From: Diphasiastrum complanatum
Lineage: Eukaryota; Streptophyta; Lycopodiopsida; Lycopodiales; Lycopodiaceae
NCBI GenBank assembly: GCA_029204225.1
Contig: CM055099.1
Location: 49,142,014 to 49,206,013 of the forward strand
Reading direction: 5' to 3'
DNA length: 64,000 nt
Shown here: one piece after another, positions 31,839 to 44,214 of the stretch
Layout: every line of letters begins with the position of its first letter
Position numbering within the stretch: position 1 is the first letter of the stretch
Made by a program: the position numbers and the translations under genes
Notes under the pieces: model-generated
The model's input: only the letters and a program-made list of their open reading frames with translations
The model's database searches: none
Told to the model about the DNA's origin: nothing

Positions 31839-32169
31839 ATAATAGGGGTCGACCCTTTTCTAGCTTGGTGCCCTTAGGTACTCCTGAAGCTGCTCGTCGC
31901 TATTTAGCAGCATCACAATCCTCCAAGAGGGTTGTGGTCGTAAGGCGTTCACCAGGCTGCTGAGCTTTGGATATTCTTCAATAGATGGTTCTTCTTCAGG
32001 GCTTCATGTTTCTGGATTAAGGAGACATACTTTTCCATTTTCATTGTTGCTCCTGAAAATGGAACTGGTACGTACATTTATATCTTCCGGCATGATTGGT
32101 TGCTTGATTGTTGTCATCACGTTAGTTAGTCTCTTATTTTCTGAGTAAGGAGATCTAACATGCCCTCAA

Positions 32170-32895
32170 ACTGAGACAGAAAAGGAGGAAATGAAGCAAT
32201 ATCCATTTCACTCCATTATCGCCTCACTGATGTATGCAATGATCAGCACTCGACCAGACCTTGCCTACTCAATCAGTTCACTTAGCTAGTTCCTATCGAA
32301 TCCAGGTTCAACCCATTGAAAAGCACTCATAAAGGTCACGAAGTATGTCCAAGCAACAAAACATCTTAGCATCTGTTATGGAGGCAGCCAACCTGCCAAT
32401 GTTCTTGAAGAATACACAGATGCAGATTGGGTAGGAGATATTGACACCAGAAGATCGACTTCTGGATTTGTATTCCTTTAAAATCGAGGCTCAATCTCAT
32501 GGAACAGCCGAAAACAGACCTCAGTAGCATTATCATCGACCGAATCAGAATACATAGCTATCACAAATGCTACCATGGAGGCAATTTGGCTAAGGATTCT
32601 GCTTGCAGATATCGACCTTGCTCAGCCACATACAACGACAATATATTGTGACAATAAAAGCACAATTGTACTATCTCTAAATCCAAGATTTCACTCTCGA
32701 AGCAACATATCGAAATCAGGTATCACTACCTTAAAGAAAAAGTCCAAGGCAAGAAAGTGTCATTGGTTTACTGCAGGATAGATCTTATGGCAACAGATTA
32801 CTTCACGAAAGCTCTATCAAAGGAGCACCATCTCAGATTTAACGACATGCTAAATCTGAAGATCAAAGTTTTTCAAGATCCGCATTAAGGGAGAG
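32170..32895 (+). pseudogene. Ty1/copia RT end and RNase H, broken
   Basis: Contains the RT-to-RNase H linker (MYAMISTRPDLAYSISSLS), then RNase H motifs TDADWVGDIDTRRSTSGF, SSTESEYIAITNATMEAIWL and IYCDNKSTIVLS, and a C-terminal DYFTKALSKEHH. Several stops and a frameshift near 32740 break it. It ends with the purine tract attaagggagag before the LTR at 32896. The RT core is missing to the left. Confidence 0.88.
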
Positions 32896-33490
32896 TGTTG
32901 GATTTCAATGCTTAGAACCAAATCCATTAAGTAATGAGCATCCTGAATTTTTTTTGACTCAATAGACAAATCTGACCAGGCCGAACTATTTGACCAAGTC
33001 GACAAATCGGACCAGGCCGAACTATCTGTGGCAACCAATAGATCTGAGGCAACCAACAAATCTGACTCAGCCGACAAATCGAAACAGGCTGACAAATCGG
33101 ACCAGGCCGAACTATCTGACAGGCCAAAGTATCTGATGAGTCCGAACCATCTGACTTCGTCATCAAGAAACAGTCGATCCAAGACTTTATGGCAGTTCAC
33201 CTACTTGTACATAGTCTTTATTACCTAGAGGCGATTACCAACTACAAGACGACTATAATTACTTAGGTAGGTAGAAAAGCACTGACCTGAAAGACTTGAA
33301 AATATCTTGTAAATAAATATCTTTCAGTTAGTTATCTATAAAAGACAGAAGCTCTAAAAGACGCGACTCACAAAATTGCGCTCATCAGCTTCACGCCCAT
33401 GTACTCACCTTCTTATTTTTATCACAAATACAATTTTACACTATTGTTTATTCATCTTGATTATTGCAGGTAACTGTTGCACTTCCGATC
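32896..33490 (+). repeat. Copia 3' LTR with an internal minisatellite
   Basis: Starts TGTTGGATTTCAATG; the right end is near 'taactgttgcacttccgatctaca'. Start, middle ('aatgagcatcct') and end wording match the 5' LTR at 53540-54301, so both belong to one copia family. At about 32965-33150 there is a degenerate tandem array of 'gacaaatcggaccaggccga' and related 12-24-base units. Confidence 0.7.
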
Positions 33491-34240
33491 TACAACCTAT
33501 GAAAACATTATCACTCGATCTGGGTGTCCAATAGAGCTTGTCAATGATCGAGGTTCTCATTTTCTTAATGAAGTAATCAACAATTTATTGACTCATTATT
33601 TTGTTATACACCAAAAGAGTACCCACAGTACTATTCTAGGACTAGTTGAATCTACGAATAAAACAATTTGTAAAGTCTTTACCAAGATAGTAGAAACAAG
33701 TCGATCAGACTGGGAAATGAAGTTATTCTCTACTATCTAGGCATATCGAACAACGCCAAAGCGAGCCATGATTGGAAAACACCACTTGAGCTGGTATATG
33801 GCCAAGAGGCTATTGTGCCAGTAGAATTTTTAAATCCTTCCCTACATGTCGCTTTAGCTTATTTCACTAACTTATGTGACGATAGTGCTTATCAACACCA
33901 AGTTCAAAATTGACTCTTTACGTTGACAAAACTGTGTGAAACACGACTTATATCCCATCATGCACAATTAGTTCACAAACGACGACAGAAGGTTTGGCAT
34001 GATCGTCATGTCCGGACTAAGGATATTCAAGATGGTGATAAAATTTTACTTTACACATCTTCCAAGGTCCATCCAGGGAAATTGAAATTTCGTAGCCAAG
34101 GTCCTTACATTGTTAAGCAATTTTTTACAAATGGTGCAGTGCAATTAGAGATGCTAGAAGGCATACCCCTTGACACATTAGTCAATGGTAGCCGACTACG
34201 GAGGTACTACAAGGATACCTTTATGGTAGATCCTATATGA
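33491..34240 (+). pseudogene. Ty3/gypsy integrase C-terminal half
   Basis: Rightward frames read ITRSGCPIELVNDRGSHFLN (second Asp of the core), then LVESTNKTICKVFTKIVET (the Glu region), then AYRTTPKRA. After a frameshift near 33760 come HDRHVRTKDIQDGDKILLYT and KFRSQGPYIVKQ, and a final LRRYYKDTFMVDP. This is the C-terminal part of a gypsy integrase with no chromodomain seen, so it differs from the element at 3.9-8.7 kb. The 5' side is cut by the copia LTR at about 33490. Confidence 0.8.
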
Positions 34241-35440
34241 GATGTGCTTCAGGGTTATTCTTTTTTCTTCCATTTTTTTCTGCTCCATCCTCCTGTATAT
34301 AATGATTAGAATTACTTTTTTCACAAGCATATTTTCTATGTATATTCCTACCCAAGTTTTTTTTTTAGAAAACTCTCGATTTTATACTTCCTCTTGGAAA
34401 ACACAAAAAAATATGAAGACTCAAATTTTCCAACACAAGCTCGAAAAAATTCAGGACCAAATTTTTTTCGACCCACGTCTTTTTTTTCGATCCTTTATAA
34501 TTTTTTCGATCCTTTGTAAATTTTTCAATACTTTGTAATTTTTTCGATTCTTTGTAAATTTTTCGATACTTTATAATTTTTTGATTCTTTGTAAATTTTT
34601 CGGTCCTTTGTAATTTTTTGATCCCTTATAATTTTTCGATCCCTAATAATTTTTTGATCCATCATCATTTTTTGATTCATTGTCATTTTTTTTTCGACCC
34701 ACTGTATTTTTCAAGCACATTTATTTTTCTAACTTCGTGTATTTTTTCGACCCAAAATCCCATCCACCAGTTTTCTTGATAAATTACATCCAACGCCTGA
34801 CCTAAATTTTTTTGGTATAAATACATCGACCGCCTTTTTTTTTTTTTACTTCACACATTTTTTGGACGAGTTCATGTTTGATTGGCAAATTTCTGATGAT
34901 ATTCTAGTTTTCTGTTCCAATTCAGCCGATTTCAATTGCAAACTGACTGCTATCACACCTCCTTTAATTTGATCTATCCTCCATCGCTTCCACACATGCA
35001 TGCATCTACCTACCCGAAAACCCTCTCCCATCTTTGCATCCGACGTGCCCCCTCCTTTGCATCCAACGACTTGCATTCCACTAGATCTGAGACCACACGT
35101 CCGATTGCATCCGCCATCTTGCGCCAGTTTCCATATTTTATTTGCATTCGACAAGCTATTAGGTCTAGAGCCGCCAAGTGCGTCCAACACCGCCTTCTCA
35201 TCTGCGTCCGCCAAGTCCCCTTTGTTTGTATCTGATATTCCATTTGTGACAGGATCCGATCACTATTTGTATCCACGAAATATTTGCATCAGACACATTT
35301 GCATCCGAAAGATTGCATCCACTCCAGTTCACTTTTTTTGATACTGTTCATTTTTTTTGTTTCAGTTCATTTTTTCGATCCAGTTTATTTTTTTCGATCC
35401 ATTTACATCCGCCAGTACATCCGACGACCATTTGCATCCG
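34241..35440. repeat. T-rich degenerate repeat region
   Basis: 34440-34760 is built of 'ttttttcgatcctttgtaa' units of about 16-20 bases with much variation. 35020-35450 repeats 'catttgcatccgcca' and 'catccgac'. It lies just after a gypsy integrase end, where a 3' untranslated or LTR segment of that element could be. No gene is seen; frames here arise from the repeats. Confidence 0.7.
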
Positions 35441-36950
35441 CCATTGTAGCCGCTAGATTCCATTCGACAAAAAACTTGTTCCATGTGAAGATAGTACCAT
35501 GCTCCAAAGCTGAGATACTCTTCCAGTTGTTCAAGTTTAAAATTCCTAAATGGAAGGGACATCAGAGCCTCTACCTGATGTACAAGGCTTATGAACAATT
35601 TGAAGCCAAATAACTGACGTTTCACATTGATATTCACAATTTTCAGCTCTATGTCTACTTGACTGGTAGACATTTTCAGCAATCTTACAACCTTTGGCTT
35701 TCCAAGTGCCATAAAGAGAAACCGGTGAAGCTGACCAATATGCTGCAGCAATCCTATGCCAGTTCTTGACACCTCAATCGACAAGTGGAAGAACAAGGAG
35801 GGCATCCTCCTCGAAGCCATGAAAATGCAAGGAACTGGGATGCTTGTGCATACCTCACCAGGTACACCTACACACGCAAGGCACATACTGAGGATTCTCC
35901 TCCATATTTTTGCCATGCTCGGAGAATCCTATGAGGGCTGCCAAAACATGTATAATTGGATCGGAGACAGTTGATCAATGCTTTACAAAAGAGAGCCCTA
36001 GTAACATCCTTGGGCTATATATTTTTTGATCTAGCACAAAGTCAGTCATTCATTGACTTGAAGCTTTCTTTAGCTCCAAGACATGTTGTAGCTAGCCGAG
36101 GCTATAAACCATTCACAGCCTCAACTACACCTTCCCAACAAGTTGTTGCAGTTCATGAATGTCACACAGAAAAGAGACACGACATGTCATCACCACAAGC
36201 CTCTCAACTTGCTGATATCACACCACCAACAAAGAAGCAGTGAATCAAAGTCACTACCAGCAAACCGGCTCCTGAATCAGAGATGGAGTCCGATAGCCTG
36301 CCGCCATCTAAGACAAAGAAACTGACTCCAAGAAAACAAAATAAGAAGATGGTTGGGTACGAAGGCATCCCATCTAGTAGTGAGGACAATGAGGATGAAG
36401 AGGAAAGCAGCCTCTAGCTGATATGCATCAGACAACAAAGAACTTCAACTATTGTTTCCTCACCTCAGCTCCAAATCATGGACACCCACCAAACACACGT
36501 ACAATCACTCTTACTCGAAGGTCTAGAACCCAATCACCATCCGGGTCACTTCAAGTTGTGCAATCACTTGCTAGACGCTCCAGATTCCAATCCCCATCGG
36601 AATCGTTTCAAGCTATTATATCACCCCCCGTATCCAGTAGACTATAGATTCTGTGGTGGCCATCCAACCACATGCAACAATTTCAAGGGAGGGAGAAAGA
36701 GAGCTGTCTGCAACCACACGAGCAGAAGACACAATTATAGCTGATCCCACTCACGACAAGAAAGTAGAAGAGACAAGTGCAACTAATGATCGAGAAACAA
36801 AGGCAGAAGATCAAGCAACACAAACTTTCATGGAAGTCCAGGAAAGCCCAAGGGTCGAAGAGAAAGTTGAAAACCCCTCTGTTCTGAAGCAAGCAGAAAG
36901 CGGTTGCACTAGTCAGATCACTAACCTCCACTTCCACCATCACCATTGTT
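35441..36950 (+). pseudogene. Degraded coding-like region of unknown family
   Basis: A chain of rightward frames broken by stops: SKAEILFQLFKFKIPKWKG and LYLMYKAYEQFEAK; VYLTGRHFQQSYNLWLSKCH; LINALQKRALVTSLGYIFFD; then low-complexity KPAPESEMESDSLPPSKTKK and SSSEDNEDEEESS; and a final Glu/Thr-rich frame (36653-36952). Composition changes from globular to acidic/Ser-rich as in a single protein. It could be an extra frame of the gypsy element to its left. No family recognised. Confidence 0.4.
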
Positions 36951-36959
36951 GATACCATC

Positions 36960-39620
36960 TCTCTTACTCCTGTTGCTACCATTCCTGCCATATCCATTGC
37001 TATTGTTCGGTTAGGAGATTTCAGACCAGGGTCAAGTGGAAAGTAACTTGATTTGCAGTTGGTCATTCCATATTCTTCCAGCACATTAGTGAGATATCGT
37101 TGTTGACCGATATAAATCTGTCTGCTAGATCGATTTGGATAAATTTGGATTCCAAGGCAGTAATGGGCTGGACCCATATTAGTCATCTTGTACTCCTGTG
37201 CTAGCATGCATTTCATATCTTCAATAAATTTAGATTGTTACTAAAAAGTAACATATCATCCACTTAAAGAGTGATGATTATGAAGGAAGGAAAAATAGAC
37301 TTGAAGTAAACATTCGAGTCTGCCGAGTTAGGAATAAAACCATTCTTGATTAGAAATGCATTGACTTTCTGAAACCATGCTTTTGGTGACTGTTTCAAAC
37401 CATACAAAGCTTTGTGGATTTTGCATACTAGGTGCTCCTTGCCCCTGAGCTTCTCTCTGGTTGCGACATATAAATCTTCTCTTTGATAGTCCCGTTGAGA
37501 AAGGCAGTCTGGACATCCATTTGTTGGACTTCAAGATCGGCTGTAGCTGCAAAGGAGAGTAGTAGTCTGATCGAAGCATGTTTAACGATAGGGCTAAAGG
37601 TCTTTGAATAATTCAGATTTGAAATCTGGGAAAAGCCTTTGGCAACAAGCCTGGCATTGTATCGATTTAATCTTCCTTCAACATCATACTTTGTTTTGAA
37701 TATCCATTTGCATGGAATCAGATTTCAATCCTTTGGAAGCTCAATAATAGTCCATGTTTGATTCTCGATGAGAGAATCAAATTCAGTGTCCATTGCAGCT
37801 TTCCACTGGTCATTATCAGGTGTTGACATTGCCTCTGAAACAATGTTTGGTTCCTGCACAAAGTAGCAGGCTGAATCATCCATGAATTGGGATGGAGGCT
37901 GTCTGTATCGGTTCGATCTTCTGGGTATAACTTTGATCCTCTGATGTGGTTCGACTTGTCGAGGGTCTGTCTCTTTGTCGGAGTCGGAGTTGAGTTGTTG
38001 ATAAATGCTGAGTTCCAGTTGTCAGCTTTGGGATAGGAAGTTGATGGAGCTTTTTCCTTGTGGTTGATGAATCAATCTTCCACAAAAATGACATTTCTAC
38101 TGGTGAACGTCGTCCATCTTCTTTCTTAGATCAACAGGGATTTGAGCATAAGCAATGCATCCAAACACTCGAATATGCTTGAGTGATGGTTTTGACCCTG
38201 TCCATACCTCAAAGGTGTTTTGCCATTCAGAGATTTTGTGATGGATCGATTCTGCAGATAGGTGGTTGTAGTAATAGCTTCTGTTCAGAATTCCTTTGGA
38301 AGAGAGGCATGGGCCAGCATGCTCTTGGCACTTTCGATGAGTGTCCGATTCTTACTCTCAGCTACGCCATTGGATTGAGGTGAGTAGCTGGTTGTGTATT
38401 GCTGATGTATTCCATTGACCTTGCAGAAGTCCTTGAATCCGATGGAGATGAATTCTTCCCATCCATCAGTACGTAGAGCCTTGATATTTCTCTGGGTCTG
38501 ATTTTCAGCAGACGCCTTGAACTGCTTGAAGAACTTGAAAGCTTCGGATTTGTTATTCAAACAATAAGTAGCGGTCCTTCGAGAGCAGTCATCAATGACT
38601 ATTAGGAAATAGAGGGCTCTCCGTGTGGAAGTAGTCTGCATAGGGCCACAAATGTCGCTATGTACAAGATCAAGCAAACCTTTGGAAGTATGAACTGAAT
38701 CAGAAATAAAAGGACTTCTAGCATGCTTGTTGATAATATAACTTTCACATGGAGAAGTTGGTTACTGACAAAAGGAAGATCTTGCACTAGATTCTGAGTC
38801 GACATTTGCTGAATACTATTGAAGTTTAGATGGCCTAATCTGAAATGACAAAGCATATCGGTCGATTCAGAAGTGGATGAATGAAAAGCTTGGTTATTTT
38901 TGAATAGCAGTGACTAAGCTTGTAAAGATAGCCACATCATCTACTGAAAGCTAAAAGTTTCCTAGACTTATCGAATATGGTGTAGCCCTCTGTATCGAAT
39001 TCAATCCTTCGACCATAATCAATGATTCTACCTATCGAAAGCAGATTCTTGGTAAGGTTAGAAACATGAAGAACGTTGGACAACAATTTTACATCACCTT
39101 TCTGAAAGTCGAATTTGACTGTTCCTTCACCTTCGATAGAATGAGATGAGTTGTCTCCAAGTTGTACAACTCTTGAATGGGTGAATGGCTTGTAGCATTG
39201 GAACCAGTCTCGACGGTGAGTCATATGTTGAGTTGCTCCGGAGTCCAATTAGTACCAAGAGTCAATATCCTGATGTTATCCAACCTTGGTTATAAAGGCA
39301 GCTTCATCTTCCTCTTGTTGCTGGATCGAGTGACTGGTTGTAACAAAAATTTTCTTGTTGTTGGAACTGCTTCTTCTTCTCGTTATTGTACTTCAAAGTT
39401 CGGCAATCCTTGATGAGATGACCAGTCCTCTTACAATATTTACAAAATAGCTTATGTCTTTGTTAATATGATGAAGGCTTTGAAGTTGATGCTTCATTTG
39501 GTACAGGCTACTACATGTTGCTCTTCTTGTCAAGATAATCTGACAGTGTAGATCTCATGGATCTGAACTTCTGATTTCTTTTGGAATATAGAGCTTAAGG
39601 ATCCGATCATGAGCCTGGGA
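36960..39620 (-). pseudogene. Ty1/copia gag-protease-integrase-RT, truncated and broken
   Basis: Leftward order from 39.6 kb. The CCHC zinc knuckle is at about 39390-39460 (CKYCKRTGHLIKDC). Protease: MDSGATQHMTHRRDWF at 39248. GAG-pre-integrase: FRLGHLNFNSI near 38840. Integrase core at 38677-38285 has its acidic positions in VHSDICGPM, LRTDGWEEF and SNGVAESKNRTL. The integrase tail is near 38100. RT runs from about 37850 to 36990 (RLVAKGFSQISNL, KALYGLKQSPKAW, MGPAHYCLGIQI). RNase H and both LTRs are absent. Stops and shifts occur throughout. Confidence 0.88.
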
Positions 39621-39836
39621 GGATGCAGTTTTTTTTATCTCCTCTTGTAGTAGCATCGAAATTATTCTTGATAGAGCAAGATGCTCCTGGGTCGAAATTG
39701 CCATGACCCAATTTTCATAGGATCTTCCTCTGGGTCTAATTTTCTGCAGACGTCTTGAATTGCTTGAAGAACTTGAACGCTTCGGATTTGTTCTTCATAA
39801 AATAAATAGTAGTCCTTCAGAGAAGTCGTCGATGAA
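39621..39836 (-). pseudogene. Second copia integrase fragment
   Basis: Leftward, about 39836-39700 reads IDDFSE, then after a frameshift KNKSEAFKFFKQFKTSAEN. This duplicates part of the integrase core found at 38.5 kb and at 54.75 kb. It abuts the LINE fragment at about 39837 with no spacer. Confidence 0.75.
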
Positions 39837-40640
39837 GGGGGGATCAACAACAACAACATTTGCCAAAGTACAAAGCCCATCCCGAGAGAGGACAATGTCG
39901 ACCCGCCTGCAAGAAGAGTGGGACGCGGAAGAAAGAAGGACATGAGACTGCTCTCTGAGGACATGGAATCCTCCATCTCTGGCTATAGCGGCCGCTGCAT
40001 CTCTGACAACATCATGCGTAGCTGTGCGCTCACTCCTAGAAGGACAACAGAGGAGGTGGATAACAAGAGCATCAATAGGGTGACCACAAACACACCTGGA
40101 GAGACCCAAGACCGAAGGATGAGGTAGCCCCAAGCGAAGACGAAGAGCAGTGGTGAAGACGGCTGAAGACAACCGAAAGGAAGGAATAACAGGCCGAGCT
40201 GATAGCCAAGCTCCCGCACAAGAAAGAAGCCGAGCTCGATGCAACGCCGAAGGAGCCTCAGAGAGGATGCTGGAAAGGGTTTGCTTGTGCATGCGCTCCA
40301 AGAGGGTCTCTTGCAGGTGATCAGAGCTGAAAGTGGGGAGTTGCTCAAAAGGAGGAAGACAAGCTTGGGCAGAGAGGGGGAGGAGCTCTCGTGCAGCGAT
40401 GAGGAGGTGTTGGAAAGGCAGAGAATCACTATCCACATGAGCAATGCAATCCATTAAGAGAGGGCGAAAGCCAGAGAGGAACCGAGAAAACAAAGCAGGG
40501 GCGATAAGAGCCCAGCTCCCAAGAAAAACTGCAGGTGCAGAAGAAACCGTAAAGAAAAGACCCACACCTCCACAAAAAATGGGTAACCGAGCTTGGTTCC
40601 GAGATGAAAGGGTATCCAAAACCTAGTTCTTCCAAAGAGA
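39837..40640 (-). pseudogene. Non-LTR (LINE-type) retrotransposon ORF2 C-terminal fragment
   Basis: A 274-codon leftward frame starts at 40619; its first ~260 codons are LINE-like. It contains AGAWLSARPVIPSFRLSSA, LRLRLGLPHP, then a Cys/His cluster CVCGHPIDALVIHLLCCPSR followed by HDVVRDAAAAIARDGGF, and RRVDIVLS near the end. This is the typical tail after the reverse transcriptase in plant LINE ORF2 proteins. The RT itself is absent. The open frame runs on by chance into the copia fragment (PPFIDDFSE), so it is a chimera, not a gene. Confidence 0.75.
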
Positions 40641-40714
40641 AAGAGAGATAATTTATTAATATGCAAGAGATTGAAAATTATGGTGGGAATTGTAATGTGG
40701 ACGACGCAAATCTG

Positions 40715-40716
<2 letters not shown>

Positions 40717-40757
<41 letters not shown>
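40717..40757 (+). repeat. (GA)n leader of methyltransferase copy 2
   Basis: A GA tract that directly precedes the ATG at 40758, equivalent to 9699-9739 in the intact copy. The sequence to its left differs from the intact copy, so the duplication border or a later insertion lies just upstream. Confidence 0.9.
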
Positions 40758-40762
<5 letters not shown>

Positions 40763-41978
40763 GGGCTTGTTTGATAAGAAGTCTGATCTGTATGCAGCGG
40801 GAAGGCCGAATTATCCAGATTCTCTCTTCGCTCTGCTCGCCTCTCTTACGCGCCATCATCATCTTGCTTGGGATGTCGGCACCGGCAATGGACAAGCTGC
40901 AGTGGAGGTAGGTGGATCCACCGGCTCTAGCTACTTCGGTTTAATTTGCATTCCAGCTGTGATTCATGAGAAATAACAAATTTCGCACCTTCTCTCCATT
41001 ATGGCTGTGATTCGTGAGTTGTGGCTGAATAAATGTCAGCGAATTCATTCCGTCCAAACGTTTCATTCTTATGACTGAGCAAACATCAGCGAAATCATTC
41101 TATCCAAAACGTTTCATCCTTATGACTGAACAAATATCAGCGACACCATTCTATTCAAACGTTTCATCCTTATGACTGAACAAATATCACCCCAATTGCC
41201 AAACGTTACATCCTTATGAGTTTAGTGAGATCACTCCATCTAAACGATTCATCCTTATGACTGAATAAATGTCAGCCAATCATTTCATCGCTATGACTGT
41301 AGAAATATCAGCCGAATCGTTCCTTCAAAATGTCTATGCTTATGACTGAAGAAATATCAGCCAAATTGTTCCAACCAAACATTTCATCTTTCGTTGTTCT
41401 GTATTATAATTAATAAGTGTTCTTGTGGCGGGTGCATCACAGGTTGCAAAGTATTACCAGAAAGTGGTGGGGACAGATGTTAGTGAGCAGCAATTAGCGT
41501 TGGCACCTAGACAACCAAATATATTGAGTACGCTGTTACCTCTCAAACCATTGAACGGGAAGAGCTGGATAGACTTCTAGGACCAGAGGCAACAGTAGAT
41601 CTAATCACTGTCGCACAGGCTTTGCACTGGTTTGACCTTGACATATTCTATTCTCATGTGAGGCAAGTGCTCCGCAAGCCGGGAGGGATTGTGGCAGCCT
41701 GGTGCTACCAGTTGCCTTCGGTTTCTCCTGCAATAGATTCACTCATTGAAGAGTATTATGCTGCCTGTGGTCCTTACTGGGCTCACGGGAACAGATGGGT
41801 GGAAGAGAAGTATCGGAGTATATGTTTTCCTTTCGCTCCTGTTTTGCGTGAGGAGGTGATGAAGGCTTTTGCAGATGCATGTGGAGGAAGTGCGCACCGT
41901 CACTTGGCAATTACTGGGGCTGTCCCCTCAGAGGTTTTGCTCTCACAGAAGCGACAGCACAAGCTGGAGCTTTCTTGA
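40758..41978 (+). pseudogene. SAM-dependent methyltransferase copy 2, disrupted
   Basis: Same gene as 9747-11430. Exon 1 40758-40907 is intact (FDKKSDLYAAGRPNYP, WDVGTGNGQAAVE). The intron 40908-41442 is shorter because it lacks repeat block 1. Exon 2 starts at 41443. A 2-base insertion near 41520 (aaatatattgag against aaatattgag) shifts the frame. About 130 bases are missing after 'cctgttttgcgtga' near 41850, which removes the region after RFPFAPVL. Retained introns show segmental duplication, not retroposition. No functional methyltransferase is expected. Confidence 0.9.
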
Positions 41979-42149
41979 ATTAAACATCCTACATTACATT
42001 CTCCATTTATGATATCTTGATTTTATTTGCTTTATGGACTAGCTGAACCTATTCCTACGAATGGTTATCTTGGCAATCAAGCCGGTTCTAATATTTCTTG
42101 AAAGGAAAAGTAAATTACAGGGTTTCTGTTTGCTCAAGTGCGTAGTAAC

Positions 42150-42591
42150 CCAGTGTTGGGCGGGTTTGATACCCGCCGGGTCAGTGTATTGCAAGTTTTT
42201 AAAAAATTTAATACCAGTAGGATATCAACATAAGGAGATTTAGGAGTTGTAGATTGGTACAGACCGGGCTGGTATCACCAGCCGGTTTCAATATAAACAT
42301 GTACAAATTGCTATAAATATTCTTTTTAAAGAGTAGTATCATAATTTAAAATATCAAAAATCTGAAATATTAACAAAAAAATACTAAAAATCGTACTACT
42401 ATTGATACCATGTTAAAAATCCATAAAATCTTCCCAACTTGGGTATCAACATGAATAGTAAAATAGTTAATACTGGGTGTCCGGTTCTAGACCCTGGTAT
42501 TAGAAATTCATATACCAGTCGGGTCGATTTTTTAATATCATGTTGATACCCATTATTGATACCAACCACCCTATATACCCGCCCAACACTT
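42150..42591. mobile_element. hAT-like MITE with 8-bp target duplication
   Basis: A 442-base insertion with terminal inverted repeats: left ccAGTGTTGGGCGGGT, right ACCCGCCCAACACTtg/a-side complement (shared core AGTGTTGGGCGGGT). It is flanked by GTAGTAAC at 42142-42149 and 42592-42599. The intact locus copy at about 11644 has a single GCAGTAAC at the same place, i.e. an empty site. An 8-bp duplication and CAGTG-like ends point to the hAT superfamily. No coding capacity; the interior holds further short inverted copies of 'gataccagccggt'-like sequence. Confidence 0.88.
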
Positions 42592-42599
42592 GTAGTAAC

Positions 42600-43602
42600 A
42601 AAAGAAACACCTGCAAGCACTTTCAAGTGCTTGACATAAAATAATGTTTTGCTGGCTAATTTGCCAGGCGTTTATGTAAGGAAAGCCTACCTCAAATGTG
42701 TTAAAATAGATCCAACTTGTCTGACTTCTCAATTTCAACACCCAAAACAAAAATCAGAACCTCATGCTAGTTCAGTACCTGTTTTGTCAAGAATTCTCTC
42801 TCAAATCAAAAATCTTGTGGTTCCTTGTATGTACTCTTTGGCTTTGTTGCTTTCCCCTTTTAGCTACCTTTTTCATTTGACAACAAGAGATGTGACTTAT
42901 GAACCTTCAACTATACTATTAAAATTGTTGATTCATATTTCCTTTTGTTTTTGATAGAAATTCCTCATTAGCAAGTGTTTTCTTGTACTAGTGCTTGGAG
43001 TATTTCTAGGGTAGGAATGTTTCGATTTTTTATTTTGATGTGGAAGTCATGAGCTATGAAGTGGGAAGTATATTAACTATTGTTTAAACCTTTGGGCCTA
43101 GGCAACTAGACTGTAGAATGAGGGTGGTTTCGGACTACTGGCAAGTCCCTTTGCCTGGCCCTTTCAATTGCCACCCATTTTAGGCATCTTGGCAAGTGAG
43201 TTGGTCCATGGTGTTGTGTTTTGAAATGCAAGCATGAAAGTTTTCATGTTAAAAGGTTGAAGGTTGCTCTTTTCAAGCAATCACCTTTCAACTGGAAAGG
43301 TAAAAATTGAAATGCATTTCATTGAAAGGAATATTGGCAGTGAAGGGTTATACAAATTTCAAAATGTAGGACAACATGCCAGGGGACATTGGCTGGCCCA
43401 AAAAATGGGTTTGACTTGATGGTGAGTTCATCAACACGTGCAAGCTTAAGTAGTTTTTTGTCATAATGGAAGGCTGAAATGGTCAACATGTCAATGCACA
43501 TGTTGACCATTCGTCAAGCCAAAGGGGAAATTGTTCTAAGTCATATATAGAGCCACTTGTTCCTTCTCGATCCTCCCATTAAAGTTTAATTTCACCTCGT
43601 TC
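42600..43602 (+). repeat. 3' flank of methyltransferase copy 2, shared inverted with 56600-57440
   Basis: Matches copy 1 to about 42880, then continues only with the inverted copy 3 (for example 'ggcaagtccctttgcctgg', 'gtttaaacctttgggc', 'caacatgtcaatgcacatg') up to a long GA tract. A possible inverted 'tggtcaacatg ... catgttgacca' sits at about 43478-43508. Confidence 0.75.

Positions 43603-43668
<66 letters not shown>
43603..43668 (+). repeat. (GA)n microsatellite at duplication border
   Basis: About 66 bases of GA. Its inverted equivalent is the CT tract at 56558-56600. Similarity between the two duplicated segments ends here. Confidence 0.95.
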
Positions 43669-43669
<1 letters not shown>

Positions 43670-44214
43670 ACATATAAGACTAATGATGTACATCCAAGAG
43701 AACTGGTAACTAAATGGAACAATTTTGTTGAAACAACTTATTGCAATACAAACTATTAAAACTCAAAAAATCAACACCTAAGAGAGTGTTATAGCCTCAG
43801 AATATATGGTGTGAAGACCGTCTAGAAAGTTCAATTGGAAAACTCTTCAAAACTCTAGCTCTGACTCTAACTACTACACTAACTCTAAATAGCTATATGC
43901 TTATGTTTGGTCTCAATGAAATGAATATTACCATCTCTATAGATCATGCACCTACCAATATTTTTTGCTTTTTGAAGGGCTTTTTGGTGTTCCACAACTT
44001 ATACAAAAGTACAACCTACATCTTAATAAGATCTTAGTATGTTTTAATTTAGATCATTGCATTGGCACATCTTATCCAGATTCCATTGAGGTGAATTATA
44101 GGATGAGTTCTAACAATGATCATTTTTAGTATGCTAAAGTTGTGGCCAAACTTTTGCTGTGGTGCTGGAGATTTCTTCCAAAAACTCTTTGGCTTCTCCA
44201 AGAGCATCCTAAGA

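Noticed and set aside
42399-42626. 75-codon frame inside the MITE
   Set aside because: It is open by chance within a 442-base non-coding MITE and crosses its right end.
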